44,006 nt of DNA from a virus (IMGVR_UViG_3300018424_000047:1-44006), one strand, 5' to 3'; shown: positions 1 through 6,537, numbered from the stretch's first letter. The notes: generated by a model not told the origin, from the sequence alone. Translations and numbers: made by a program.

Positions 1-759
1 GATGCTAACAACGAAGGCCTAGGAGACATGTTTAAGAAAGATCCTACGCTTGGCATGAACAAATATGGACTTGCAGCAATACACAAGGACGGAAAATTCT
101 TCAGCATTAAGGATAAAAAAATTACGGGTGAGTTTGATTCACTTGATGAACTTAAAAAGCATCAGGAAGAATTATTAAACAACGAAGACAGTGTAAGTGA
201 AGGCGGAAATGCTTGGGACTTGGCTGTAACAACAGGAATGGAAATTATTCAAGATTCAAACGATGAAGACGAAGCAATTAAAAGACTTGAAGATGAAATT
301 ACAGGCAGTAACGAACCCGATGAATCATATGCAGATATGGTAATTAAGGACTACATTGAAAGAATCAAAAAAGAAGGATTTGATAAAGTCAGACATGATA
401 TGGATGCACAAGACTTTATGGGTGATCCAGTTGATTTAGAAATGGAAGGTAATGAATTTAGTAAAAAGGTTCAGGATCTTAAGGCACAGGGTGCTAAGAA
501 AGGCACTAAGTTTAAGACTTCAGACGGTGAGGAACACACACTAGAAGGATTGGCAGAATTTATCAATTCATTCTACGACAAGAACACAGGAACTTTTCCT
601 AAAGGACCAGAAGGCGTTTGCACAATGGTAGGCAAGAAGTTTGGAGAACAGGCTGAACAGGTTGCTCGCAAGTTTGTGGAAAGAATGGCTCCAGAACAGG
701 AACAGGGTGCTGAAGATCTAGAAGAACTAGAGCGCATTAAATCACTTGTTAACTTTTAA
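1..759 (+). CDS. Acidic conserved phage protein, 5' end outside window
   Basis: I do not recognise a function. The reading frame is open to the left window edge, with nine in-frame codons before the first ATG at 28, so the true start is probably upstream. The visible 252 codons give a strongly acidic, mostly helical-looking protein rich in Glu, Asp and Lys. There is no signal peptide or membrane segment. A Gly/Lys segment around 490-520 is followed by a more structured part containing EGLAEFINSFYD and ending in an acidic tail. It precedes the replication block and is on the same strand. A scaffold-like or virion-associated role is possible but unsupported. Confidence 0.7.
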   Translation, partial: DANNEGLGDMFKKDPTLGMNKYGLAAIHKDGKFFSIKDKKITGEFDSLDELKKHQEELLNNEDSVSEGGNAWDLAVTTGMEIIQDSNDEDEAIKRLEDEITGSNEPDESYADMVIKDYIERIKKEGFDKVRHDMDAQDFMGDPVDLEMEGNEFSKKVQDLKAQGAKKGTKFKTSDGEEHTLEGLAEFINSFYDKNTGTFPKGPEGVCTMVGKKFGEQAEQVARKFVERMAPEQEQGAEDLEELERIKSLVNF

Positions 760-763
760 TGAT

Positions 764-788
764 TTTACGTATTGATCTTTTACGTAAA
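764..788 (+). other. Inverted repeat after the acidic gene
   Basis: TTTACGTA (764-771) and TACGTAAA (781-788) form an eight-pair stem with a nine-base loop just after the stop codon. There is no U-run after it, so it is a weak terminator candidate or an mRNA 3'-end stabiliser. Its right arm overlaps a possible promoter (TTTACG at 779-784, 17-base spacer, TATAGT at 802-807) that could drive the peptide unit downstream. Confidence 0.45.
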
Positions 789-807
789 GATGTTTAAATA
801 GTATAGT

Positions 808-842
808 AGACTCAAGCGGGACTTGTTATGCAGTCTCTCCCG
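808..842 (+). ncRNA. Pseudoknot-capable leader RNA before the PqqA-like peptide
   Basis: AGACT (808-812) can pair with AGTCT (832-836), enclosing a hairpin CAAG (813-816)/CTTG (822-825). The entire five-base hairpin loop CGGGA (817-821) is complementary to TCCCG (838-842). This makes either a pseudoknot or two competing folds. The element sits about 40 bases before a tiny ORF with a strong ribosome site, the position expected of a riboswitch or translational regulator. I could not match it to the glutamine-binding Downstream-peptide/glnA riboswitch consensus or to another named class, so the role is inferred only from base pairing. Confidence 0.5.
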
Positions 843-883
843 TGATCTGTTTACATAATTTTAATCTAATAAGGAGAAACATT

Positions 884-955
884 ATGTGGACAAAACCTAC
901 AGCAGAAGAAATGCGTTTTGGTTTCGAAGTTACAATGTATGTGATGAACAAGTAG
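884..955 (+). CDS. PqqA-like 23-residue precursor peptide
   Basis: A 23-codon ORF begins at ATG 884, seven bases after the strong ribosome site AAGGAG (871-876). The peptide starts MWTKP, has Arg at 11, the block GFEVTMY at 13-19 and ends in Lys. Bacterial PqqA, the precursor of pyrroloquinoline quinone, has the same length in Klebsiella, an N-terminal W-x-K-P and the conserved Glu and Tyr of E-V-T-x-Y that are cross-linked into the cofactor. Here Glu15 and Tyr19 sit at the matching positions. No pqqB, C, D or E homolog is visible in the window, so it would depend on host maturation enzymes, mimic the peptide or do something else. The unit has its own leader RNA and terminator. Family resemblance is clear to the eye; function is inference. 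Confidence 0.72.
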   Translation: MWTKPTAEEMRFGFEVTMYVMNK

Positions 956-997
956 ATTACATGCAGCGTCTTTTGGAAACACAAGACTGCGAATAAC

Positions 998-1024
998 GAA
1001 AGGATCTTCGGATCCTTTCTTTTT
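998..1024 (+). terminator. Rho-independent terminator after PqqA-like peptide
   Basis: A perfect nine-pair stem GAAAGGATC (998-1006)/GATCCTTTC (1011-1019) is closed by a TTCG tetraloop and followed by five Ts. It ends the short peptide transcript and insulates it from the gp32 promoter about 35 bases downstream. Confidence 0.93.
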
Positions 1025-1058
1025 GGTTATATAAAATCAGAAAAAGTTAAAAATTCTG

Positions 1059-1087
1059 TTGACAAGATAAATAACATTGCATATAAT
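1059..1087 (+). promoter_or_regulatory. Perfect consensus sigma70-type promoter for gp32
   Basis: TTGACA (1059-1064), a 17-base spacer and TATAAT (1082-1087) match the bacterial housekeeping consensus exactly. Transcription should start near 1094, giving a leader of about 54 bases before the gp32 start. Host RNA polymerase should read it, so gp32 and probably uvsX downstream can be made early. Confidence 0.9.
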
Positions 1088-1147
1088 GTAACGTATGCAT
1101 TAGGCATAAATGACATTTTTTATTAGGCAAACAAAGGAGGCTACAAA

Positions 1148-2134
1148 ATGGCATCATTAGCAGAAATCCGCGCAAAACTAGCGGAACAACAAAATCGCTC
1201 AACTGGTAATTCTACTGGTGGCGGAGACAACGCAATTTACCCACATTGGAATATGCAAGAAGGCAAGGAAGCGGTAGTCCGTTTCTTACCAGACGGTAAC
1301 AGTGATAACACATTCTTTTGGGTAGAACGTGCAATGATCAAATTACCTTTCGCAGGTATTAAAGGCGAATCAGACAACCGTAACGTAATTGTTCAAGTTC
1401 CATGCGTGGAAATGTATAATGACGGAACACCGTGTCCAATTCTTTCAGAAGTTCGTCCTTGGTTCAAAGATAAATCATTAGAAGACATGGGTCGTAAGTA
1501 TTGGAAGAAGCGTTCATACATCTTCCAAGGTTTCGTTTCAGATGATCCTCTAAATGAAGATTCTAAACCAGAAAATCCAATTAGACGCTTTATCATTGGT
1601 CCACAAATTTTCCAAATCATTAAGGGTGCATTAATGGATCCTGAATTGGAAGAATTGCCAACAGACTATATGAAGGGTGTTGATTTCCGTATTAAGAAAA
1701 CATCCAAAGGTGGATATGCTGACTATTCAACTTCACAGTGGTCACGTAGAGAACGTGCTTTAACTGATGAGGAAAAAGCAGCAATTGATACTCACGGACT
1801 GTTTAATCTAAACGACTTCCTACCTAAGAAACCAACTGAAGTTGAACTACAGGTAATGAAAGAAATGTTCGAAGCATCTGTTGATGGCGAGGCATATGAT
1901 ATGGACAAGTGGGGTCAATACTTTAAGCCAGCAGGCATGGGCCAGGCTACGGGTGATCCTAACAAATCTACATCAACTGCGGCACCAGCGACTGCGGCAC
2001 CAGCGGCTCCAGTAACTGAAACTGCAACAACTGAAGCGGCACCAGCAGCAACTGAAGCACCGGCGGAAAGTTCCGATAGTGCAAACAGAGCTCAGGACAT
2101 TCTTGCAATGATCCGTAACAGACAACAGCAGTAA
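1148..2134 (+). CDS. 32: Single-stranded DNA-binding protein, T4 gp32-like
   Basis: This protein coats single-stranded DNA during replication and recombination and organises the replisome. The N-terminal helix (ASLAEIRAKLAEQQ) fits the cooperative-binding region of the family. The core begins near residue 40 with EAVVRFLPDG, the counterpart of QAVIRFLP in T4 gp32. Cys86 and Cys96 lie in the expected zinc-binding loop. From about residue 265 there is an Ala/Pro/Thr-rich linker, then a short helix ending in a glutamine run, in place of the very acidic T4 tail. At 328 residues it is close to the marine homologs and slightly longer than T4 gp32. The start has a strong AAAGGAGG site. A consensus promoter lies upstream and uvsX follows. 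Confidence 0.93.
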   Translation: MASLAEIRAKLAEQQNRSTGNSTGGGDNAIYPHWNMQEGKEAVVRFLPDGNSDNTFFWVERAMIKLPFAGIKGESDNRNVIVQVPCVEMYNDGTPCPILSEVRPWFKDKSLEDMGRKYWKKRSYIFQGFVSDDPLNEDSKPENPIRRFIIGPQIFQIIKGALMDPELEELPTDYMKGVDFRIKKTSKGGYADYSTSQWSRRERALTDEEKAAIDTHGLFNLNDFLPKKPTEVELQVMKEMFEASVDGEAYDMDKWGQYFKPAGMGQATGDPNKSTSTAAPATAAPAAPVTETATTEAAPAATEAPAESSDSANRAQDILAMIRNRQQQ

Positions 2135-2142
2135 ACGAGTTT

Positions 2143-2196
2143 GTGTGTGAGTTCCGGCAAAAACCTCCATTCGGTAATCAGCGAGGTCTCACACAC
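2143..2196 (+). ncRNA. Structured RNA element between gp32 and uvsX
   Basis: GTGTGTGAG (2143-2151) pairs with CTCACACAC (2188-2196) over nine bases. On the 3' side this is directly continuous with GAGGT (2183-2187), which pairs with ACCTC (2163-2167). An 11-base bulge on the 5' side contains CCG (2154-2156), which can pair with CGG (2172-2174) in the apical loop, giving a pseudoknot. No U-run follows and an uvsX ribosome site lies just downstream. It looks like a processing, stability or translational-control element rather than a simple terminator. Confidence 0.6.
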
Positions 2197-2219
2197 TTCT
2201 TAACAAAGGAAAGGATATT

Positions 2220-3287
2220 ATGGCAAAAGCATTTGACGTAACTAAATTTAGAAAGAGTCTGACAAAGAGCATTGACGGACTAGGTATTGGATTTAATGAT
2301 CCTACTGATTGGATTTCAACAGGAAACTATGCTCTAAACTATTTGATCAGCGGTGACTTCCATAAGGGTGTTCCACTAGGAAAAGTAACTGTATTAGCAG
2401 GTGAATCTGGTGCGGGTAAATCGTATATTGCAGCAGGTAACATTGTGAAAGCAGCACAGGAACAAGGCATTTTTGTAGTCCTTGTTGACTCAGAGAACGC
2501 ACTTGACGAAGCATGGCTACATGCATTGGACGTTGATACGAGTGAAGAAAAATTACTTAAACTAAACATGAGCATGATTGACGATGTTGCGAAAACGGTA
2601 TCAGAATTCATGAAAGAATACAGGGACATGGCTGAAGAAGACCGTCCTAAGGTATTATTTGTCATCGATTCGTTGGGTATGTTATTAACACCCACAGACG
2701 TTGACCAGTTTGGTAAGGGTGATTTGAAAGGTGACATGGGTAGAAAACCCAAGGCACTAACAGCACTTGTAAGAAACTGTGTCAATATGTTTGGTAGTTA
2801 TAATGTTGGATTGGTAGCAACCAATCACACATACGCATCACAGGATATGTTTGATCCAGATGATAAGATTTCAGGTGGTCAAGGATTTATCTATGCATCT
2901 TCAATTGTTGTTGCAATGCGTAAATTAAAACTAAAAGAAGATGAAGATGGTAACAAGGTAACTGATGTGCGTGGTATTCGTGCAGCCTGTAAGGTTATGA
3001 AAACACGTTACGCAAAACCATTTGAAGCAGTTCAAGTTAAAATTCCATATGAAACTGGCATGGATCCATACAGTGGACTAGTTGATCTTTTCGAAGCGAA
3101 AGGATTAATCAAGAAAGATGGAAATAGACTTAAATACACTGACCTCAACGGCGAAGTGCATTTAGAATACAGAAAAAACTGGACTGGCGAAAAATTAGAC
3201 ATGGTTATGAAAGACCTTGCTGATAAACCCGCTATTGCAGATGAAGCCGAAGAGGAAAAAGAAGTAGAATCTGTTAATGGAGAGTAA
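2220..3287 (+). CDS. uvsX: UvsX RecA-like recombinase
   Basis: UvsX forms the presynaptic filament on single-stranded DNA and drives strand exchange in recombination-dependent replication and repair. Walker A is GESGAGKS at residues 61-68. The VLVDSENALDEAW segment near 86 and the Walker B strand KVLFVIDS near 143-150 follow in RecA order. The segment around 215-225 (SGGQGF) corresponds to a DNA-binding loop. Length is 355 residues, usual for the family. The C terminus is acidic, as in RecA-type regulators of filament assembly. The start follows an AAAGGAAAGG ribosome site. It lies between the gp32-like gene and a small overlapping gene. Confidence 0.95.
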   Translation: MAKAFDVTKFRKSLTKSIDGLGIGFNDPTDWISTGNYALNYLISGDFHKGVPLGKVTVLAGESGAGKSYIAAGNIVKAAQEQGIFVVLVDSENALDEAWLHALDVDTSEEKLLKLNMSMIDDVAKTVSEFMKEYRDMAEEDRPKVLFVIDSLGMLLTPTDVDQFGKGDLKGDMGRKPKALTALVRNCVNMFGSYNVGLVATNHTYASQDMFDPDDKISGGQGFIYASSIVVAMRKLKLKEDEDGNKVTDVRGIRAACKVMKTRYAKPFEAVQVKIPYETGMDPYSGLVDLFEAKGLIKKDGNRLKYTDLNGEVHLEYRKNWTGEKLDMVMKDLADKPAIADEAEEEKEVESVNGE

Positions 3288-3291
3288 GGGT

Positions 3292-3516
3292 ATGAATCAA
3301 GATTTGCTCGCTGATATTTGGAATGTCATGAGTGAACACATTCCTGAAAAGGATAAAGAAGGTGTAGCACAGGAATACATTACAACACTATTGGACTATG
3401 GTGTGAATGAAAGTGTGCTAGAAGGCATGTTGGGAATAGACACGTATCTGGACGGTGCAATCGAATACGCAATAAGCGATGAGCCAACAGATGACGAGGA
3501 CGAAGATTGGGGTTAA
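3292..3516 (+). CDS. Small acidic protein downstream of UvsX
   Basis: Function unknown. A helical, acidic protein of 74 residues ending in a Glu/Asp run (DEPTDDEDEDWG). I prefer ATG 3292 (MNQDLLADIW), which lies nine bases after GGAG within the uvsX 3' end. An alternative in-frame ATG at 3277 would overlap uvsX by 11 bases. Tight packing against uvsX suggests co-translation, and the pattern (EHIPEK, then a central helical repeat) looks like small proteins seen beside uvsX in marine T4-like viruses. An accessory role in recombination is inference from position. Confidence 0.75.
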   Translation: MNQDLLADIWNVMSEHIPEKDKEGVAQEYITTLLDYGVNESVLEGMLGIDTYLDGAIEYAISDEPTDDEDEDWG

Positions 3517-3517
3517 T

Positions 3518-3976
3518 ATGATTAATTGGTATGATAAGGTATCCAAGGATATTTCAACAATACCCGATGCTGTAAAGTATTACGAGGATCAACTGATTCT
3601 TGCAAAACAGGAAACAGCAATATCTGGTAGAATTGAAAAGGCTGCCGCAATGATGCCAGCAAACGTAGAAACTCGATTTGGCCAACTACAAGAAATTGAA
3701 GCCATTCTTGAATATCTAAACATCGAACTTCGTCGACTGCGTGCTTCTCACTTTAGAAAATATGTTGAAAGTTATCAAAGACAACTAAGTTCTAGAGATG
3801 CAGAGAAGTTTGTGGACGGCGAAGCCGATGTTGTAGATTTTGAAAAAATCATAAATGAGTTTGCACTGTTAAGAAACAAATGGTTAGGAATAATCAAGGG
3901 ACTTGATATCAAACAGTGGCAACTATCAAATATCGTAAAACTAAGAACAGCAGGATTGGATGACGCAACTCTTTAG
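3518..3976 (+). CDS. Conserved helical protein near UvsX, possible UvsY-like mediator
   Basis: A 152-residue helical protein starting MINWYDKVSKD. The preferred start is ATG 3518, directly after the previous stop. The middle is basic (ELRRLRASHFRKYVESYQRQ). The C terminus KLRTAGLDDATL resembles the I-x-x-L/M-R-x-x-x-A-G ending of the recombination mediator UvsY, and the gene follows uvsX. Length is similar to T4 UvsY (about 137). However, the rest does not obviously match UvsY, so this is only one possibility. It ends four bases into the convergent gene on the other strand. Confidence 0.75.
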   Translation: MINWYDKVSKDISTIPDAVKYYEDQLILAKQETAISGRIEKAAAMMPANVETRFGQLQEIEAILEYLNIELRRLRASHFRKYVESYQRQLSSRDAEKFVDGEADVVDFEKIINEFALLRNKWLGIIKGLDIKQWQLSNIVKLRTAGLDDATL

Positions 3977-4383
3977 AGTTTGCCGTCTTTTCTTAACTGT
4001 TCTCTAATCTTTGTAGCACTAATGTTGTGAATTTCCTCACCTAACTCGTGCTGTGTGAATGTATAACCCACACCACGACCATAACTTATATCAACAATGT
4101 TAGGAACTTTCATAATGATATAATCTTCATTTTCACGAAAGTTTTCCTTCCACAGTGCATCAATGATATTGTTCCTTACTTGATCCCAATGAAATGGATT
4201 ATCATCTTGATTTGCAGTTCTTCCTGCGCCGGCATCTTGTCCTACTATGCCGCCCACATCGCGAACCATAATTACTACCTGTCCAGTTTCAGCAAATGCT
4301 TTCTTAAACAATGCTGTATGGCCTGGGTGCCACGGCTGCCATCTACCTAACATCTCCGTAGTTGGCTTCTTCCAGTCAAACAT
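3973..4383 (-). CDS. Nucleotidyltransferase (HxGH class, NMN/cytidylyltransferase-like)
   Basis: This small enzyme should transfer a nucleotide from an NTP to a phosphorylated acceptor. It carries GRWQPWHPGH at residues 13-22, the signature of the HxGH nucleotidyltransferase superfamily, in a form close to NMN adenylyltransferases. The second motif ISATKIR at about 121-127 is near the C terminus. Length is 136 residues, near the minimum for this fold. It lies two bases downstream of the APS-kinase-like gene on the same strand, so the two are probably one operon. The substrate is not readable from the motifs: NMN, pantetheine phosphate or a sugar phosphate are all possible. A role in sulfate activation is only suggested by the neighbour. 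Confidence 0.85.
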   Translation of the reverse strand: MFDWKKPTTEMLGRWQPWHPGHTALFKKAFAETGQVVIMVRDVGGIVGQDAGAGRTANQDDNPFHWDQVRNNIIDALWKENFRENEDYIIMKVPNIVDISYGRGVGYTFTQHELGEEIHNISATKIREQLRKDGKL

Positions 4384-4385
4384 GT

Positions 4386-4808
4386 TTACCTCTTTATGTA
4401 TTTTTCAATAACTTTTACTAGTTGTTCATGTGTATCGTTAAACCATTCTGACACATGATAGTCATATTGGCCTTTTTCTAAAGGAACAAACATTTTATTT
4501 GTATCCTCAAATCTGCCTTCCTTAATCGTGTCCATCCAGACAACATAGTCTGCACTAAACTCGTTACGTGCCTGTGGTGTTGGAGCAACAAAGTCTGCCA
4601 CACAAATCTTGCCAGCCTTGACAATTCCATCTGCTAGATAACGCATTCTTTGTGCTTGCCTTATTCTGCCTTCGGGACTAAAATCCCAATCATCATATTC
4701 GGTTCTAACGGCGTCAGCATTGATCCATACTGCACCAATAAGTTTGCTAAAAGGTTCTGCCAGTGTAGTCTTACCACTCCCGGGTAACCCACATATAAGA
4801 ATTTTCAT
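4386..4808 (-). CDS. Adenylylsulfate kinase-like P-loop kinase
   Basis: APS kinase (CysC) phosphorylates adenylylsulfate to PAPS, the universal sulfate donor. Walker A is GLPGSGKTT at residues 7-15. It is followed by NADAVR, equivalent to the DGDxxR motif of APS kinases, and DWDFSPEGRIRQAQRM, equivalent to the GFSxxDRxENIRR block. VADFVAPTPQARNEF corresponds to the SPYRxxRxxAR region. At 140 residues it is shorter than typical CysC (about 180-200), so it is minimal and could have another small substrate. A ribosome site AAAGGAATAACT precedes the ATG. The sulfotransferase-like gene at 5947 would use its product. Confidence 0.8.
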   Translation of the reverse strand: MKILICGLPGSGKTTLAEPFSKLIGAVWINADAVRTEYDDWDFSPEGRIRQAQRMRYLADGIVKAGKICVADFVAPTPQARNEFSADYVVWMDTIKEGRFEDTNKMFVPLEKGQYDYHVSEWFNDTHEQLVKVIEKYIKR

Positions 4809-4851
4809 AGTTATTCCTTTGTCACTTCTATATTTACCAAATTAACTGCGC

Positions 4852-4858
4852 ATAAATA
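4852..4858 (+). promoter_or_regulatory. T4-late-type promoter motif ATAAATA
   Basis: ATAAATA lies 16 bases before the methyltransferase start at 4875, with a strong AAAGGAGG ribosome site between. The form matches the TATAAATA late promoter of T4-like phages. It starts the first glycan block. Confidence 0.6.
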
Positions 4859-4874
4859 TAAAGGAGGAACACAC

Positions 4875-5426
4875 ATGACTATAAGCAAAGAATACCAAGA
4901 CGCATTAAAAGAAATGCACGGAAGATCACAAAAATGGGGAGTTAGAGTAGAGATACCCGAAAAAGTAAAATGGTGCATTGAAAATTATCCAATCAAGTCA
5001 ATACTAGATTTTGGTTGCGGAAAAGGAGCGGTAGTTGAAGAACTCAAAAGACAATATCCTCATTTAGAAGTCCACGGTTACGATCCTGCATTTAATGATG
5101 TCCTCCCTGAAAAAGTAGATATGATCATGAGCACAGATGTGCTAGAACACATAGAACCTCATGAATTAGATAATACTATTAATGATTTAAGATCGCGAAC
5201 AAATATACTTCAATATCATTTAATTGCGTGTCATTTAGCAAAAAAATTATTACCGGATGGAAGAAATGCACACTTAATTATTGAAACTCCAGATTGGTGG
5301 CAACGAAAATTAGGTGAATGGGAATGGAATTTTGTTCACGAAGATATTATTTCATATATGAAGCACAGAAAAAAAGGAAATCGTCCTTTAGCGGTAACAA
5401 AATACGAAGCAGTCATGGTAATGTAA
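4875..5426 (+). CDS. Class I SAM-dependent methyltransferase
   Basis: Transfers a methyl group from S-adenosylmethionine; the acceptor is unknown. Motif I is SILDFGCGKG at residues 42-51. An acidic residue closes the second strand (HGYDPAF). STDVLEHI near 90-97 is the typical post-II motif of small-molecule methyltransferases. The C terminus contains NFVHEDIISYMKHRK, as in UbiE/sugar-type enzymes. At 183 residues it is a compact single domain. It is first in a tight plus-strand run with GT29, sulfotransferase and glycosyltransferase genes, so a glycan or nucleotide-sugar substrate is likely. Confidence 0.85.
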   Translation: MTISKEYQDALKEMHGRSQKWGVRVEIPEKVKWCIENYPIKSILDFGCGKGAVVEELKRQYPHLEVHGYDPAFNDVLPEKVDMIMSTDVLEHIEPHELDNTINDLRSRTNILQYHLIACHLAKKLLPDGRNAHLIIETPDWWQRKLGEWEWNFVHEDIISYMKHRKKGNRPLAVTKYEAVMVM

Positions 5427-5428
5427 CT

Positions 5429-5950
5429 ATGCTAAAAAATTTTGTTGAAAACAAAATTATAGGCTTAGTCGGTAATGCTTCTTTAATTTTAGAAAAAAAT
5501 TATTCAACGCATATTGATGATAACGATACAGTATTAAGATTTAATAGAGGAATTCCAACTCATCCATACCAAGGTAAAAAATTTGATATATTGTGCTGTT
5601 CAGGAAAGCCAATTATTGAAGATTTGTTAGACCAAATACCACCCAACGTTATAATACTCTACGGTAAAGATTTACAAAACAAATATCTACAACAGTTAAG
5701 AGAAAAATTAAATTTAGTTACAAAGAAACAAAAAGCGTCTACAGGCTTATTATTTTTAACACATGTAATTTCTTTAAAACCAAAACAAATTAATTTATAC
5801 GGTTTTGATTGGAACAAAACAAAAACATACTACGAAGAAGAATATCGTAAACGAACTGATCTAGTATGGACTTCTCATATCTATGATAACGAAGAAAGAT
5901 TAATTAGAGATGAATACTGTAAAAAATATAACATTAGGATATTTGAATGA
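5429..5950 (+). CDS. GT29 family (sialyltransferase-like) glycosyltransferase
   Basis: GT29 enzymes move sialic acid or a related sugar from a CMP donor. The start is ATG 5429, two bases after the methyltransferase stop. IGLVGNASL (residues 11-19) with DNDTVLRFNRG (31-41) is the large sialylmotif pattern. ASTGLLFLTHV (103-112) followed by INLYGFDW (121-128) is the small-sialylmotif pattern. At 173 residues it is much shorter than animal GT29 enzymes and has no membrane anchor, so it would act in the cytoplasm. It overlaps the sulfotransferase-like gene by four bases. Donor and acceptor are not deducible. Confidence 0.82.
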   Translation: MLKNFVENKIIGLVGNASLILEKNYSTHIDDNDTVLRFNRGIPTHPYQGKKFDILCCSGKPIIEDLLDQIPPNVIILYGKDLQNKYLQQLREKLNLVTKKQKASTGLLFLTHVISLKPKQINLYGFDWNKTKTYYEEEYRKRTDLVWTSHIYDNEERLIRDEYCKKYNIRIFE

Positions 5951-6537
5951 AATGTTTTATCATCAGTTTGCCTAAATCAGGAACATACCTTTTGAGTAAT
6001 TTAATTTCTCAGTTTGGTTTAGAAGAATCATTATTACACATAGGAATAAACAAATATCAAAAATATGATCCAAATAACTTGTCGGCAGGAAGAAAGGATC
6101 CCTTAAAGTATACTCATGAACTACCGATAGAAGAATCGATTAACTTAGTAAAAGAAAATCAAATTGTGGTTGGTCACTTACCTTTTAATGAAAACATATA
6201 CAACATACTTAAACCTTTTAAAAAAATATTATTAACAAGAGATGTGGACGACATAAATCAATCGGCAAAAAGATGGCAATCTCAAACTGGAAGAGGAAAT
6301 CCAGAAAGGACTAATGTTAAACAAAGAAAAATAGTTGCAATCGGTGAATGGACTAATGCTCAGGATATTTTTAAGATAGAATTCGATCAGATAATTAATA
6401 GAAACAAGAAAGTTTTAGATGATTTACAAATGTATCTTTTTGGACAAATTAAATCAGATTCTTTAAAATGTGTCGATGCAGCACTATCATCTAATACACT
6501 TACAAAGAGTAATATGAGGAATAAAAATGGAAAATAA
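5947..6537 (+). CDS. Sulfotransferase-like protein
   Basis: Sulfotransferases move sulfate from PAPS to a hydroxyl or amine. PKSGTY at residues 9-14 is the 5'-phosphosulfate loop (family form PKSGTT). ILLTRDVDDINQSAKRW at 94-110 matches the 3'-phosphate motif, with Arg98 and Ser106 as the expected ligands. At 196 residues it is smaller than most (about 250-300), with a shortened C-terminal half, but the nucleotide-binding parts are present. It starts by a four-base overlap with the GT29 gene and its end overlaps the next gene by 11 bases. The minus-strand APS kinase nearby would supply PAPS. Confidence 0.78.
   Translation: MKCFIISLPKSGTYLLSNLISQFGLEESLLHIGINKYQKYDPNNLSAGRKDPLKYTHELPIEESINLVKENQIVVGHLPFNENIYNILKPFKKILLTRDVDDINQSAKRWQSQTGRGNPERTNVKQRKIVAIGEWTNAQDIFKIEFDQIINRNKKVLDDLQMYLFGQIKSDSLKCVDAALSSNTLTKSNMRNKNGK

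Noticed and set aside
808-842. Glutamine (Downstream-peptide/glnA) riboswitch
   Set aside because: The position fits, but the conserved segments I remember for that class are not present.
961-996. An 11-codon ORF (MQRLLETQDCE) after the PqqA-like gene
   Set aside because: No ribosome site and very short; kept only as part of the out-of-frame observation.
1393-1620. 75-codon minus-strand ORF inside the gp32 gene
   Set aside because: Shadow of a confidently identified gene; no ribosome site and low-complexity product.
2339-2785. 148-codon minus-strand ORF inside uvsX
   Set aside because: Antisense shadow with Ser/Thr-rich product typical of reversed Asp/Glu/Lys coding.
4048-4350. 100-codon plus-strand ORF antisense to the nucleotidyltransferase
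   Set aside because: The minus frame carries clear HxGH and ISATKIR motifs; the plus product is low-quality.
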